Source: Cutibacterium equinum (GTDB lineage Bacteria; Actinomycetota; Actinomycetes; Propionibacteriales; Propionibacteriaceae). Taken from it: a stretch of 64,000 bases of DNA. Shown here in pieces: positions 1 to 7,830 of this stretch. Both the position numbers and the translations under genes were made by a program. Each line of letters begins with the position of its first letter. Position 1 is the first letter of the stretch. The DNA lies in NCBI RefSeq assembly GCF_028021195.1, contig NZ_CP115668.1, positions 2,232,001-2,296,000 on the forward strand, read 5' to 3'. The notes beneath the pieces are model-generated. The model saw only the letters and a list, made by a program, of their open reading frames with translations. It made no database searches and was not told where the DNA came from.

Positions 1-101
1 CCGAAGACGCCGCGACCTGGGCCAATGGCCCCGACGAACGCAATGCCGCGCTGATTCGAACGACGAAAACCCGTGCCGATGATGTCGTCCTGATGAACTG
101 A
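1..101 (+). CDS. 3' end of an unidentified gene (partial)
   Basis: An open frame runs from the window edge to a TGA at 99-101 and encodes a C-terminal tail ending RTTKTRADDVVLMN. Codon use is ordinary high-GC. Only about 32 residues are visible, so no family can be assigned. It lies upstream of the hut operon on the same strand and could be a neighbouring hut gene or regulator, but that is only a guess. Confidence 0.4.
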   Translation, partial: EDAATWANGPDERNAALIRTTKTRADDVVLMN

Positions 102-121
102 CGACGACCTCTCACCCTGCG

Positions 122-164
122 CACCACCCGTGGTGATACCGTCGAGATGTCTCACTGGCGAGAC
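122..164. promoter_or_regulatory. Two inverted repeats upstream of hutU
   Basis: In the gap between the partial upstream gene and hutU, CACCAC-CC-GTGGTG is a perfect inverted repeat at 122-135. GTCTC-6 nt-GAGAC follows at 149-164. Either could be an operator for hut regulation or, for the first, a terminator stem of the upstream gene. No U-tract follows. The rest of 102-288 shows no gene I would defend and no clear -35/-10 pair. Confidence 0.25.
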
Positions 165-288
165 GATCCACGGCGATCACACCGACGCGATTCGCCTCAA
201 CCCTGGCGGTTGCGCGTGCTCCCTCGTCGGCGTCGTCACGCCAAGACGTCACCACACCCGTATGAGTACACATCTGGGGGCACCACTG

Positions 289-2295
289 ATGTACGACAAC
301 AGCAGCACTGCCGCAGCCATGACGATCAAACTCGACGCCGAGTTCCCACCCGACCCGGTTTTCCAACCCGGCATCCGACGCGCACCCTCGCGTGGATTCC
401 ACCTCACCCCTGACCAGACCAAGATCGCACTGCGCAATGCCCTGCGTTATCTGCCCCCGGAACTGCACGAGAAGGCCGCGCCAGAGTTCCTCGAGGAACT
501 GCGCACCTACGGCCGCATCTACGCCTACCGGTGGCGACCGGCCGGCCACATCAAGGGCCGCCCGATCGACGAGTACGAGGGCCGCTGCATCGAGGGCAAG
601 GCCTTCCAGGTGCAGATCGACAACAACCTCGACTTCGACGTCGCCCTCTACCCCTACGAGCTCGTCACCTATGGTGAAACTGGCAGTGTCTGCCAGAACT
701 GGCTGCAGTACCGACTCATCAAGAAATACCTCGCCCAACTCACCGAGGACACCACCCTGGTCGTCATGAGCGGCCATCCGCTGGGTCTGTTCCCCTCCCG
801 CCCGCAGTCCCCGCGCGTCATCATCACCAACTCCCTCATGGTCGGCCACTTCGACAACCAGAAGGACTGGGAGATCTGCGAGGAGATGGGCGTCGCCAAC
901 TACGGCCAGATGACCGCCGGTGGCTGGATGTACATCGGCCCGCAGGGCATCGTCCACGGCACCTTCAACACCATCCTCAACGCTGGGCGCCTCCGTCTGG
1001 GCATCCCTGCTGACGGCGACCTGTCCGGGGTGCTCTTCGTGTCGTCAGGGTTGGGCGGCATGTCGGGCGCCCAACCCAAGGCTGCCGAGATCGCCCACGC
1101 CGTCGGAATCATTGCCGAAGTGGACATGTCGCGCATCCAGACCCGACTCGACCAGGGCTGGGTGGGGCATGTCTCCGACGACCTCGACGAGGTCTTCACC
1201 CTGGCCAGGAAGCACGTCGAGCAGCGCACCCCGATCTCGATCGCCTACCACGGCAATATCGTCGATCTGTTGCAGTACGCCGTCGACAACGACATCGACA
1301 TCCCGCTGCTGTCGGATCAAACCTCCTGCCATGCCGCCTACGACGGCGGTTACTGCCCGCAGGGATTGACCTTCGAGGAGCGCACCGAGCTGCTGGCCCG
1401 CGACCGTGACGAGTACGCCCGCCGCGTTGACCAGACCCTGCGCAAGCACTTCGAGCTCATCCGCACCCTCACCGAACGCGGCACATACTTCTTCGACTAC
1501 GGCAATGCCTTCATGGCCACCGTCTTCGAGTCTGGGGTGACGCAGATCGCCAAGGACGGGGACTCCCGAAACGGATTCATCTGGCCTTCCTACGTCGAGG
1601 ACATCATGGGGCCTGAGCTGTTCGACTACGGCTACGGACCTTTCCGGTGGGTGTGTTTGTCGGGCAGGCACGAGGACCTCATCGCTACCGACCATGCTGC
1701 GATGGACTGCATCGACCCGGATCGCTGCGGCCAGGACCGGGACAATTACATCTGGATTCGTGACGCCGAGGCCAACGACCTCGTCGTCGGTACTCAGGCT
1801 CGGATCCTGTATCAGGACGCCAAGGGTCGCATGGACATCGCGTTGCGGTTCAACGAGATGGTGCGCAATGGCGAGATCGGACCGGTCATGCTGGGACGAG
1901 ATCACCACGACGTCTCGGGCACCGACTCCCCCTTCCGCGAGACCTCCAACATCAAGGACGGCTCCAACCTCATGGCGGACATGGCCACCCAGTGCTTCGC
2001 CGGCAATGCCGCGCGCGGTATGAGCCTGGTGACCCTGCACAACGGCGGTGGAACTGGGATCGGTAACGCCATCAATGGCGGGTTTGGGCTGGTCCTGGAC
2101 GGTTCGCAGCGGGTCGACGGGGTCATCCGCAGTTCTCTGCTGTGGGACGTCATGTGCGGTGTCGCCCGACGCGGCTGGGCCCGTAACGACCACTCCATCG
2201 AGACGGCCACCGAGTTCAACCAAGAACACGACGACGCCCAGATCACCCTGCCCTATCTGGTCGATGACGCCCTCATCGACGGATTGGTGGCGTGA
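289..2295 (+). CDS. hutU: Urocanate hydratase (long form)
   Basis: Second step of histidine degradation: it adds water to urocanate to give 4-imidazolone-5-propionate, using tightly bound NAD+ as electrophile, in the cytosol. From the chosen ATG the product has 668 residues, the length of the long, eukaryote-like form rather than the roughly 555-aa Bacillus/Pseudomonas form. Recognisable family blocks include a nucleotide-binding GGMSGAQPKAA segment, CHAAYDGGYCPQGL, and the C-terminal LHNGGGTGIGNAINGGFGLV stretch. The ATG at 289 has a GGGGG ribosome-binding tract about 8 nt upstream. In-frame ATGs at 262 and 319 are alternatives. Its stop overlaps the next start by 4 nt, so it heads a translationally coupled operon. 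Confidence 0.93.
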   Translation: MYDNSSTAAAMTIKLDAEFPPDPVFQPGIRRAPSRGFHLTPDQTKIALRNALRYLPPELHEKAAPEFLEELRTYGRIYAYRWRPAGHIKGRPIDEYEGRCIEGKAFQVQIDNNLDFDVALYPYELVTYGETGSVCQNWLQYRLIKKYLAQLTEDTTLVVMSGHPLGLFPSRPQSPRVIITNSLMVGHFDNQKDWEICEEMGVANYGQMTAGGWMYIGPQGIVHGTFNTILNAGRLRLGIPADGDLSGVLFVSSGLGGMSGAQPKAAEIAHAVGIIAEVDMSRIQTRLDQGWVGHVSDDLDEVFTLARKHVEQRTPISIAYHGNIVDLLQYAVDNDIDIPLLSDQTSCHAAYDGGYCPQGLTFEERTELLARDRDEYARRVDQTLRKHFELIRTLTERGTYFFDYGNAFMATVFESGVTQIAKDGDSRNGFIWPSYVEDIMGPELFDYGYGPFRWVCLSGRHEDLIATDHAAMDCIDPDRCGQDRDNYIWIRDAEANDLVVGTQARILYQDAKGRMDIALRFNEMVRNGEIGPVMLGRDHHDVSGTDSPFRETSNIKDGSNLMADMATQCFAGNAARGMSLVTLHNGGGTGIGNAINGGFGLVLDGSQRVDGVIRSSLLWDVMCGVARRGWARNDHSIETATEFNQEHDDAQITLPYLVDDALIDGLVA

Positions 2296-3497
2296 TGACG
2301 ACTTGGACAGCCTCGGCCCTGCTCGCCGAGATCGCACAGATCGGACGCAACGACGACGGGTCCTACTCCCGGTTGTGTCTTCAGCATGACGAGGTGGCTT
2401 TGCGCGAATGGTTCGTTGCAAAGGCCACCGAGTTGGGTCTGACGATCGTCACGGACATGAATGCCAATATCTGGGCGTGGTGGGGACAGCCCGGGCCGCA
2501 CGCCGTCCTGACGGGCTCGCACCTGGACTCGGTGCCCGGCGGAGGTGCCTACGACGGGCCGCTGGGTGTCATCTGCGCCCTGGTGGCCGTGGCGCAGATG
2601 AAGGACGCCGGGGTCGAGCCGTCGAAACCCTTCGCCGTCGTCGTGATGGCTGACGAGGAGGGTGCCCGGTTCGGGATGCCGTGCCTGGGGTCGCGATTGG
2701 CCTCGGGCAAGCTCAGCAAGGACGGGGCTCACAAGCTCGTGGCCCGGGATGGCCAGCCCCTGCCCGAGGCCTGGCGACAGGCCGGCCTGGACCCTGATCT
2801 CATCGGGCCTGACGACGCTGTGCTCCATGCCTCGTGCTTCATCGAGTTGCATGTCGAGCAAGGGCGCGGACTGGCCGATCTGGGCCGCCCAGTCGCGATT
2901 GCCACGGCGGTGCGACCGCACGGACGCTGGCGCGCCGAGTTCACCGGGCAAGGAAACCATGCCGGAACCACCCTCATCCCCGATCGCCACGACCCCGTCC
3001 TTCCCGTGGCAGAAACCATCCTGGCGGCCCGCCAAGCCGCCGAGCAGGCTGGCTGTGTGACGACTGTCGGACGGATCAATGTCGAGCCGGGTGGGACAAA
3101 CGTCATCGCCTCGGCCGCGACGATGTGGCTGGACTGCCGAGCCGAGGAGGCCCAGACCGTCACGATGGTCGTCGAGGGCATCCAGAAGACCGCGCACGAG
3201 GCCGCCGACAAGCACGGATGCCACGTCGTGTGGACTCGCGAGTCGTGGACCGACCGCACCGCCTTCGACGACGGCCTGCGCCATCGGATGCTGCAGGTCC
3301 TCGGCGAGGACACCCCGCAATTGTCGACCGGGGCAGGCCACGACGCCGCCACCTTGGCTGCGACGATGCCTACCGGGATGCTCTTCGTCCGCAATCCCAC
3401 CGGAGCGTCCCACTGCCCAGCCGAATCAGCCAGCGACGAGGATTGCGAGGCGGGGGCGCAGGCTCTGCGGGCCGTGGTCGAGGAGCTGGTCAAGTGA
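2292..3497 (+). CDS. M20 family amidohydrolase (allantoate amidohydrolase / N-carbamoylase type) in the hut operon
   Basis: A 401-aa zinc or manganese hydrolase of the AllC/N-carbamoyl-amino-acid hydrolase branch of peptidase family M20. Visible motifs are TGSHLDSVPGGGAYDGPLGV (metal-binding His and Asp), ADEEGARFG (catalytic Glu pair), LHVEQG, and the dimerisation-domain run AGTTLIPDRHDP. Its ATG overlaps the hutU stop, and its own stop overlaps the start of hutF. HutF makes N-formyl-glutamate, and no HutG deformylase is encoded in this window. I therefore infer that this enzyme removes the formyl group to release glutamate. Annotation as allantoate amidohydrolase would be by family only; no purine-catabolism genes are near. 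Confidence 0.85.
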   Translation: MMTTWTASALLAEIAQIGRNDDGSYSRLCLQHDEVALREWFVAKATELGLTIVTDMNANIWAWWGQPGPHAVLTGSHLDSVPGGGAYDGPLGVICALVAVAQMKDAGVEPSKPFAVVVMADEEGARFGMPCLGSRLASGKLSKDGAHKLVARDGQPLPEAWRQAGLDPDLIGPDDAVLHASCFIELHVEQGRGLADLGRPVAIATAVRPHGRWRAEFTGQGNHAGTTLIPDRHDPVLPVAETILAARQAAEQAGCVTTVGRINVEPGGTNVIASAATMWLDCRAEEAQTVTMVVEGIQKTAHEAADKHGCHVVWTRESWTDRTAFDDGLRHRMLQVLGEDTPQLSTGAGHDAATLAATMPTGMLFVRNPTGASHCPAESASDEDCEAGAQALRAVVEELVK

Positions 3498-4834
3498 GTG
3501 AGTGGTTCTTCCCGAAGGCCCTCGTCGGGGGGCAGATCGCTCACAACGTGCGCATTGTGAGCGGTGAGGGCGTCATCACTGAGGTCACCGTCGACGCCCC
3601 AGCGTCTCGTCACAGCTTCAATGGAGTCGCCGTTCCCGGATTTGCCAACACCCACTCCCACGTCTTCCACCGCGGGCTGCGAGGAGCCGGTGCAGGTGAG
3701 GATTTCTGGTCCTGGCGTAGCGAGATGTACCGGCTGGCCAACCGCCTCGACCCGGACTCCTACTACCGGCTGGCACGATCGGCCTTCGCCGAGATGGTGG
3801 CGGCCGGGTACACCAGCGTGGGCGAGTTCCACTACGTCCACCACCAGCCCGACGGCACCCCCTACCCGCATCACGACATGGAATTGGCCGTTGTCAACGC
3901 CGCCGTCGACGCGGGTATCCGGATCACCCTGCTCGACACCTGCTACCTGCACGCCGGGCCGGGGGCCCCGCTCGGGGCGGACCAGGCGAGGTTTGGTGAC
4001 GGCAGCGTCGAGGAATGGTTGGAGCGCTGGGATGCCCTGAGAGACGCCCTGCCAGCCTCCCCGGTGGTGAGGCTGGGAGCGGCCCTGCATTCGGTGCGAG
4101 CCGTCAGCCCTGACGAGATGGCCACAGCTGTCTGTGGGGTGCCCGACCGTACCCCTATCCACATCCACGTCTCCGAACAACCCCGTGAGAACGAGGAATG
4201 CCTGGCCGCCCATGGATTGACGCCCACCGCCGTCCTGGAGCGTGCCGGGGCGCTGTCCGACCGCACCACCGTCGTCCACGCCACTCACCTCAGCGACGAC
4301 GACATCGCCATGATCGCCCGCTCGAACACCATCGTCTCGCTGTGTCCGACCACCGAAGCTGATCTGGGTGACGGCATCGCACGGATCAAGGACATGCTCG
4401 ACGCCGGGGTGCGCCTGACAATCGGCACTGACGAGGACGTCGTCACCGACCCCTTCACCGAGCTGAGGATGCTGGAGTCCACCGCCCGGCTGGCCACTGG
4501 GACTCGAGGAGTCGCCGGCTGCGATGAGCTGTGGACGATTGGTTGTCGAAACGGGGTGGAGAGCGTGCGCCCGGCCGCCGACCCAACCCCGCGCCGAGCT
4601 TCCACATCCGATTCCGACCTCGCCGGGCTGGCCGTGGGTGATCCGGCAGACATCGTCGTCGTCGACCCGTCATCTCCTCGATTGGCCGGGGTGGACCCGA
4701 CACGCTGGCCATTGACGGCAACCGCCCAGGACATCGCCGCCACCATCATCGCGGGCGAGTGGGTGCGGCCCGACGACGCCACCGCCGAGGATTTGCGTCA
4801 TGTGCTGGACGAGCTGAGAGGTTGTAAGTCGTGA
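3494..4834 (+). CDS. hutF: Formimidoylglutamate deiminase
   Basis: Amidohydrolase-superfamily enzyme of 446 aa that hydrolyses N-formimino-L-glutamate to N-formyl-L-glutamate and ammonia. The signature NTHSHVFHRGLRG carries the first metal-binding histidines. HIHVSEQPRENEEC and the downstream VVHATHLSDDD and IGTDEDVVTDPF segments supply the other metal and catalytic residues. The GTG at 3494 is chosen because it overlaps the stop of the preceding M20 gene (GTGA) and gives the N-terminus expected for the family; the same frame stays open far upstream, but that part overlaps the M20 gene. HutF presence means this organism uses the five-step hut route rather than the formamide-releasing HutG (formimidoylglutamase) route. 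Confidence 0.9.
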   Translation: MSEWFFPKALVGGQIAHNVRIVSGEGVITEVTVDAPASRHSFNGVAVPGFANTHSHVFHRGLRGAGAGEDFWSWRSEMYRLANRLDPDSYYRLARSAFAEMVAAGYTSVGEFHYVHHQPDGTPYPHHDMELAVVNAAVDAGIRITLLDTCYLHAGPGAPLGADQARFGDGSVEEWLERWDALRDALPASPVVRLGAALHSVRAVSPDEMATAVCGVPDRTPIHIHVSEQPRENEECLAAHGLTPTAVLERAGALSDRTTVVHATHLSDDDIAMIARSNTIVSLCPTTEADLGDGIARIKDMLDAGVRLTIGTDEDVVTDPFTELRMLESTARLATGTRGVAGCDELWTIGCRNGVESVRPAADPTPRRASTSDSDLAGLAVGDPADIVVVDPSSPRLAGVDPTRWPLTATAQDIAATIIAGEWVRPDDATAEDLRHVLDELRGCKS

Positions 4835-6021
4835 GCGTCGTCATCAACAACATCGGTCTGCTGGTCACCAACGACCCATCGGTCGGCAGTGACGATCTCG
4901 GACAGATCCGTGACGCGGCCGTCGTCATCGACGCGGACCGGATCGTGTGGGTGGGGCGCGGCGTCGAGGCCCCCGCCGCTGATTACCAGGCCGACATGAC
5001 GGGAGCCTGCGTCATCCCCGGATTCGTTGATTCGCACAGCCATCCGGTCTTCGCTGGGGATCGTAGCGACGAGTTCGACGCGCGGATGAACGGGCAGAAG
5101 TATGAGGCCGGCGGGATCTTACGTACTGTGCGCCGCACCCGGGAGGCGTCGGTCGGGGTTCTCGATGCCGTCATGACCGGGATTCTCGACGAGATGGCCC
5201 GCAGCGGGACGACGACGGTGGAGGCCAAGACGGGCTATGGCCTCGACGTCGAGACCGAGGTCAAGTTGGCCCGCATCGCCAGTTCCCACACCGACGAGGT
5301 GACCTTCCTGGGCGCCCACGTCGTCGGGCCCGGGTTCGAGCCTGACGAGTACGTCCGGCTGGTGTGCGGGGAGATGCTGCAAGCTGTGCGCCCTTATGCG
5401 CGCTGGATTGACGTGTTCTGCGAAACCGGCGCCTTCGACCGCGACCAGACCTTGGAGATTCTGCGCGCAGGCAAGGATGCCGGGCTGGGGCTTCGCCTCC
5501 ATGCCGCTCAATTGGGGCCTTCCGAGGTCATTGCGCAGGCCTGCGAGCTGGGTGTGGCGTCGATCGACCACTGCACCTTCCTGTCCGAGAAGGACATCGA
5601 CGTCATGCAGGCCACCGGCACCGTGGCGACCCTGCTACCGGCTGCCGAGTTCAGCACCAAGCAGCCCTATCCTGACGCCAGACGTCTCCTCGACGCCGGG
5701 GTGACGGTGGCCCTGGCCACCGACTGCAATCCCGGCACCGCCTTCACATCGTCCATGCCGTTCTGCCTTGCCATCGCGGTGCGAGAGATGGGCATGACGC
5801 CCGAACAAGCCCTGTGGTCGGCGACGGCGGGCGGGGCCGCAGCCCTTCGCCGTGACGACGTGGGTGTCATCAGGCCGGGAGCCCGTGCAGATCTGGTGAG
5901 TGTGGCTGCCCCGTCGTGGCTGCACCTCATGTACCGCCCAGGAGTTCCCCTCATCGACACGGTCTGGCGGGGTGGACGCATGCTCAGCCTGACCCAGCCA
6001 CGGCTGAGGCTCGACGGCTGA
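4831..6021 (+). CDS. hutI: Imidazolonepropionase
   Basis: A 396-aa amidohydrolase that opens the ring of 4-imidazolone-5-propionate to give N-formimino-glutamate, third step of histidine breakdown. Visible motifs are VIPGFVDSHSHPVFAGDR (HxH metal ligands plus the family FxGDR), VEAKTGYGLD, LHAAQLGPSEVIAQA, IDHCTFLSEKD and ATDCNPGTAFTSSMP. The GTG start overlaps the hutF stop in GTGA, so hutU to hutI are translationally coupled. It is followed by a gap of 137 nt before hutH. Confidence 0.93.
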   Translation: MSVVINNIGLLVTNDPSVGSDDLGQIRDAAVVIDADRIVWVGRGVEAPAADYQADMTGACVIPGFVDSHSHPVFAGDRSDEFDARMNGQKYEAGGILRTVRRTREASVGVLDAVMTGILDEMARSGTTTVEAKTGYGLDVETEVKLARIASSHTDEVTFLGAHVVGPGFEPDEYVRLVCGEMLQAVRPYARWIDVFCETGAFDRDQTLEILRAGKDAGLGLRLHAAQLGPSEVIAQACELGVASIDHCTFLSEKDIDVMQATGTVATLLPAAEFSTKQPYPDARRLLDAGVTVALATDCNPGTAFTSSMPFCLAIAVREMGMTPEQALWSATAGGAAALRRDDVGVIRPGARADLVSVAAPSWLHLMYRPGVPLIDTVWRGGRMLSLTQPRLRLDG

Positions 6022-6158
6022 CGAGCATGATCCCATCGTTTCTGACCCGCCCGAGTCCACCACGGGGGCAGTCACGGTGACGATCTCATCACACCCGACA
6101 TATCCACGAACACGGGATTGCCACGATGCCGTGGTCCCACAAGGAAGGACAGACGACC

Positions 6159-7694
6159 ATGAATCCAGCCACCATTGACGTCGGCGCTCCACTGACTCCT
6201 CACGACATCATCGCCGTCGCCCGTCTAGGCGCCCAGGTGAGCGTCGGTGAGGACGCCATGAAGCGGGTCAAACGAGCCTCCGACCTCGTGGAGAGCCTGG
6301 CTGACGACCCCAATCCCCACTACGGCATCTCCACCGGCTTCGGCGCCTTGGCCTCCACGCGCGTGCCACGAGACCATCGCGTCGCCTTGCAGCACTCCCT
6401 CATCCGTTCCCATGCCGCCTCCACCGGGCCTCGCGTGGAGACCGAGGTCATCCGAGCCATGATGACCCTGCGTCTCAAGACCATGGCATCTGGGCACACC
6501 GGAGTGCGCCCAGAGGTCGTCAGTGCGTACGCCGACCTGCTCAATTCCGGGCTCGTCCCGATCGTCGGGGAGTACGGGTCGCTGGGATGCTCGGGAGATT
6601 TGGCGCCGCTGGCCCACTGTGCCCTGGTTCTGACCGGGGAGGGGACGGTGTTGACTCCTGTCGGTGACGAGGTCGACGCCGCCACCGGCTTGGCTCACGC
6701 CGGGCTCACGCCTGTCAGTCTGCGGGAGAAGGAGGGGCTGGCCCTCATCAACGGCACGGACGGCATGCTCGGCCAGCTCATCATGGCCCTGGCGGACCTC
6801 GACGTCCTCGTCCCGACGGCTGACCTGGCCGCTGCCATGAGCGTCCAAGCCCTCTGTGGCATCGACCGGGTGTTCGCCCCTGATCTGCAGGCGCTGCGAC
6901 CTCACCCGGGCCAGGGCATCTCAGCGGCCAACATCCTCACCTTGTTGGACGGCTCCGACCTCATCCAGGCCGGTCGCGAGGGAGCTGCCAAGCGGGTCCA
7001 GGACGCCTACTCGCTGCGTTGCGCCCCGCAGGTCCACGGGGCGGTGCGCGACACCATGACCCATGCCCTGCAGGTGGCGAAGGTCGAGCTGGCCTCGTCC
7101 GTCGACAACCCTGTCATCACTGACGACATGCGTGTGGAGTCCAACGGCAACTTCCACGGCGCTCCTGTGGCATACGTGCTCGACTTCCTGGCGATTGCCG
7201 CAGCAGACCTCGCGTCCATGAGTGAGCGTCGAACAGACCGTATGCTCGACCCAGCCCGCAACCGCGACCTGCATCCTTTCCTCGCCGACGATCCCGGCGT
7301 CGACTCGGGGCACATGATTGCCCAGTACACCCAGGCCGGCATCGTCTCGGAGATGAAGAGACTGGCTGTCCCGGCCTCGGTGGACTCCATCCCGACCTCG
7401 GCCATGCAGGAAGACCACGTCTCGATGGGATGGTCGGCCGCCCGCAAGCTGCGTCGCGCCATCGACGGGATGGGAGCGGTCATCGGAATCGAGATTCTCA
7501 CTGCCGCCAGGGCCATCCAGATGCGCGGTGTGGACCCCTCCAAACCGGTTGCTGACGTCATCGACAGGATGCGCCGGACGATCCCCGGCCCCGGACCGGA
7601 CCGTTACCTGGCCCCCGAGATCGACGAGGCACACCGCCTGGTGGCTTCTGGTGAACTTCTCGAGGTCGTGCGGCAGAGCGTGGAGGTGGGCTGA
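6159..7694 (+). CDS. hutH: Histidine ammonia-lyase
   Basis: First enzyme of histidine degradation: it eliminates ammonia from L-histidine to give trans-urocanate, using the self-formed MIO cofactor. The 511-aa product has the family fold markers YGISTGFG near residue 55 and SLGCSGDLAPL around 141. The tripeptide that cyclises to MIO is Cys144-Ser145-Gly146, instead of the more common Ala-Ser-Gly. From memory this Cys variant also occurs in other actinobacterial enzymes; Ser-Gly, the essential part, is kept. The ATG at 6159 follows a strong AAGGAAGGA ribosome-binding site, which excludes the in-frame ATG at 6126. It closes the hut cluster and is followed by a strong hairpin. Confidence 0.95.
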   Translation: MNPATIDVGAPLTPHDIIAVARLGAQVSVGEDAMKRVKRASDLVESLADDPNPHYGISTGFGALASTRVPRDHRVALQHSLIRSHAASTGPRVETEVIRAMMTLRLKTMASGHTGVRPEVVSAYADLLNSGLVPIVGEYGSLGCSGDLAPLAHCALVLTGEGTVLTPVGDEVDAATGLAHAGLTPVSLREKEGLALINGTDGMLGQLIMALADLDVLVPTADLAAAMSVQALCGIDRVFAPDLQALRPHPGQGISAANILTLLDGSDLIQAGREGAAKRVQDAYSLRCAPQVHGAVRDTMTHALQVAKVELASSVDNPVITDDMRVESNGNFHGAPVAYVLDFLAIAAADLASMSERRTDRMLDPARNRDLHPFLADDPGVDSGHMIAQYTQAGIVSEMKRLAVPASVDSIPTSAMQEDHVSMGWSAARKLRRAIDGMGAVIGIEILTAARAIQMRGVDPSKPVADVIDRMRRTIPGPGPDRYLAPEIDEAHRLVASGELLEVVRQSVEVG

Positions 7695-7723
7695 ACCGGG
7701 GGTAACGACTCGGCACCCCCGGT
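7695..7723 (+). terminator. Hairpin after hutH
   Basis: ACCGGGGGT (7695-7703) pairs with ACCCCCGGT (7715-7723) across an 11-nt loop, starting at the base after the hutH stop. There is no U-tract, as is common in actinobacterial terminators. It separates the hut operon from the cas operon. Confidence 0.6.
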
Positions 7724-7830
7724 CGCGTCGGAACCATTGGCGCCTTGACTCCAGGCGGCCCCCTGACCACAGGTTTCGTCAGCCACCTGGCGCTATGATT
7801 CCTGTCAACATCAATCGCGAAGGGGCGAGA

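Noticed and set aside
7796-7798. ATG as start of cas3
   Set aside because: It sits in TATGAT, which fits a -10 box better, and has no ribosome-binding site; the GTG at 7831 has AAGGGG at proper distance.
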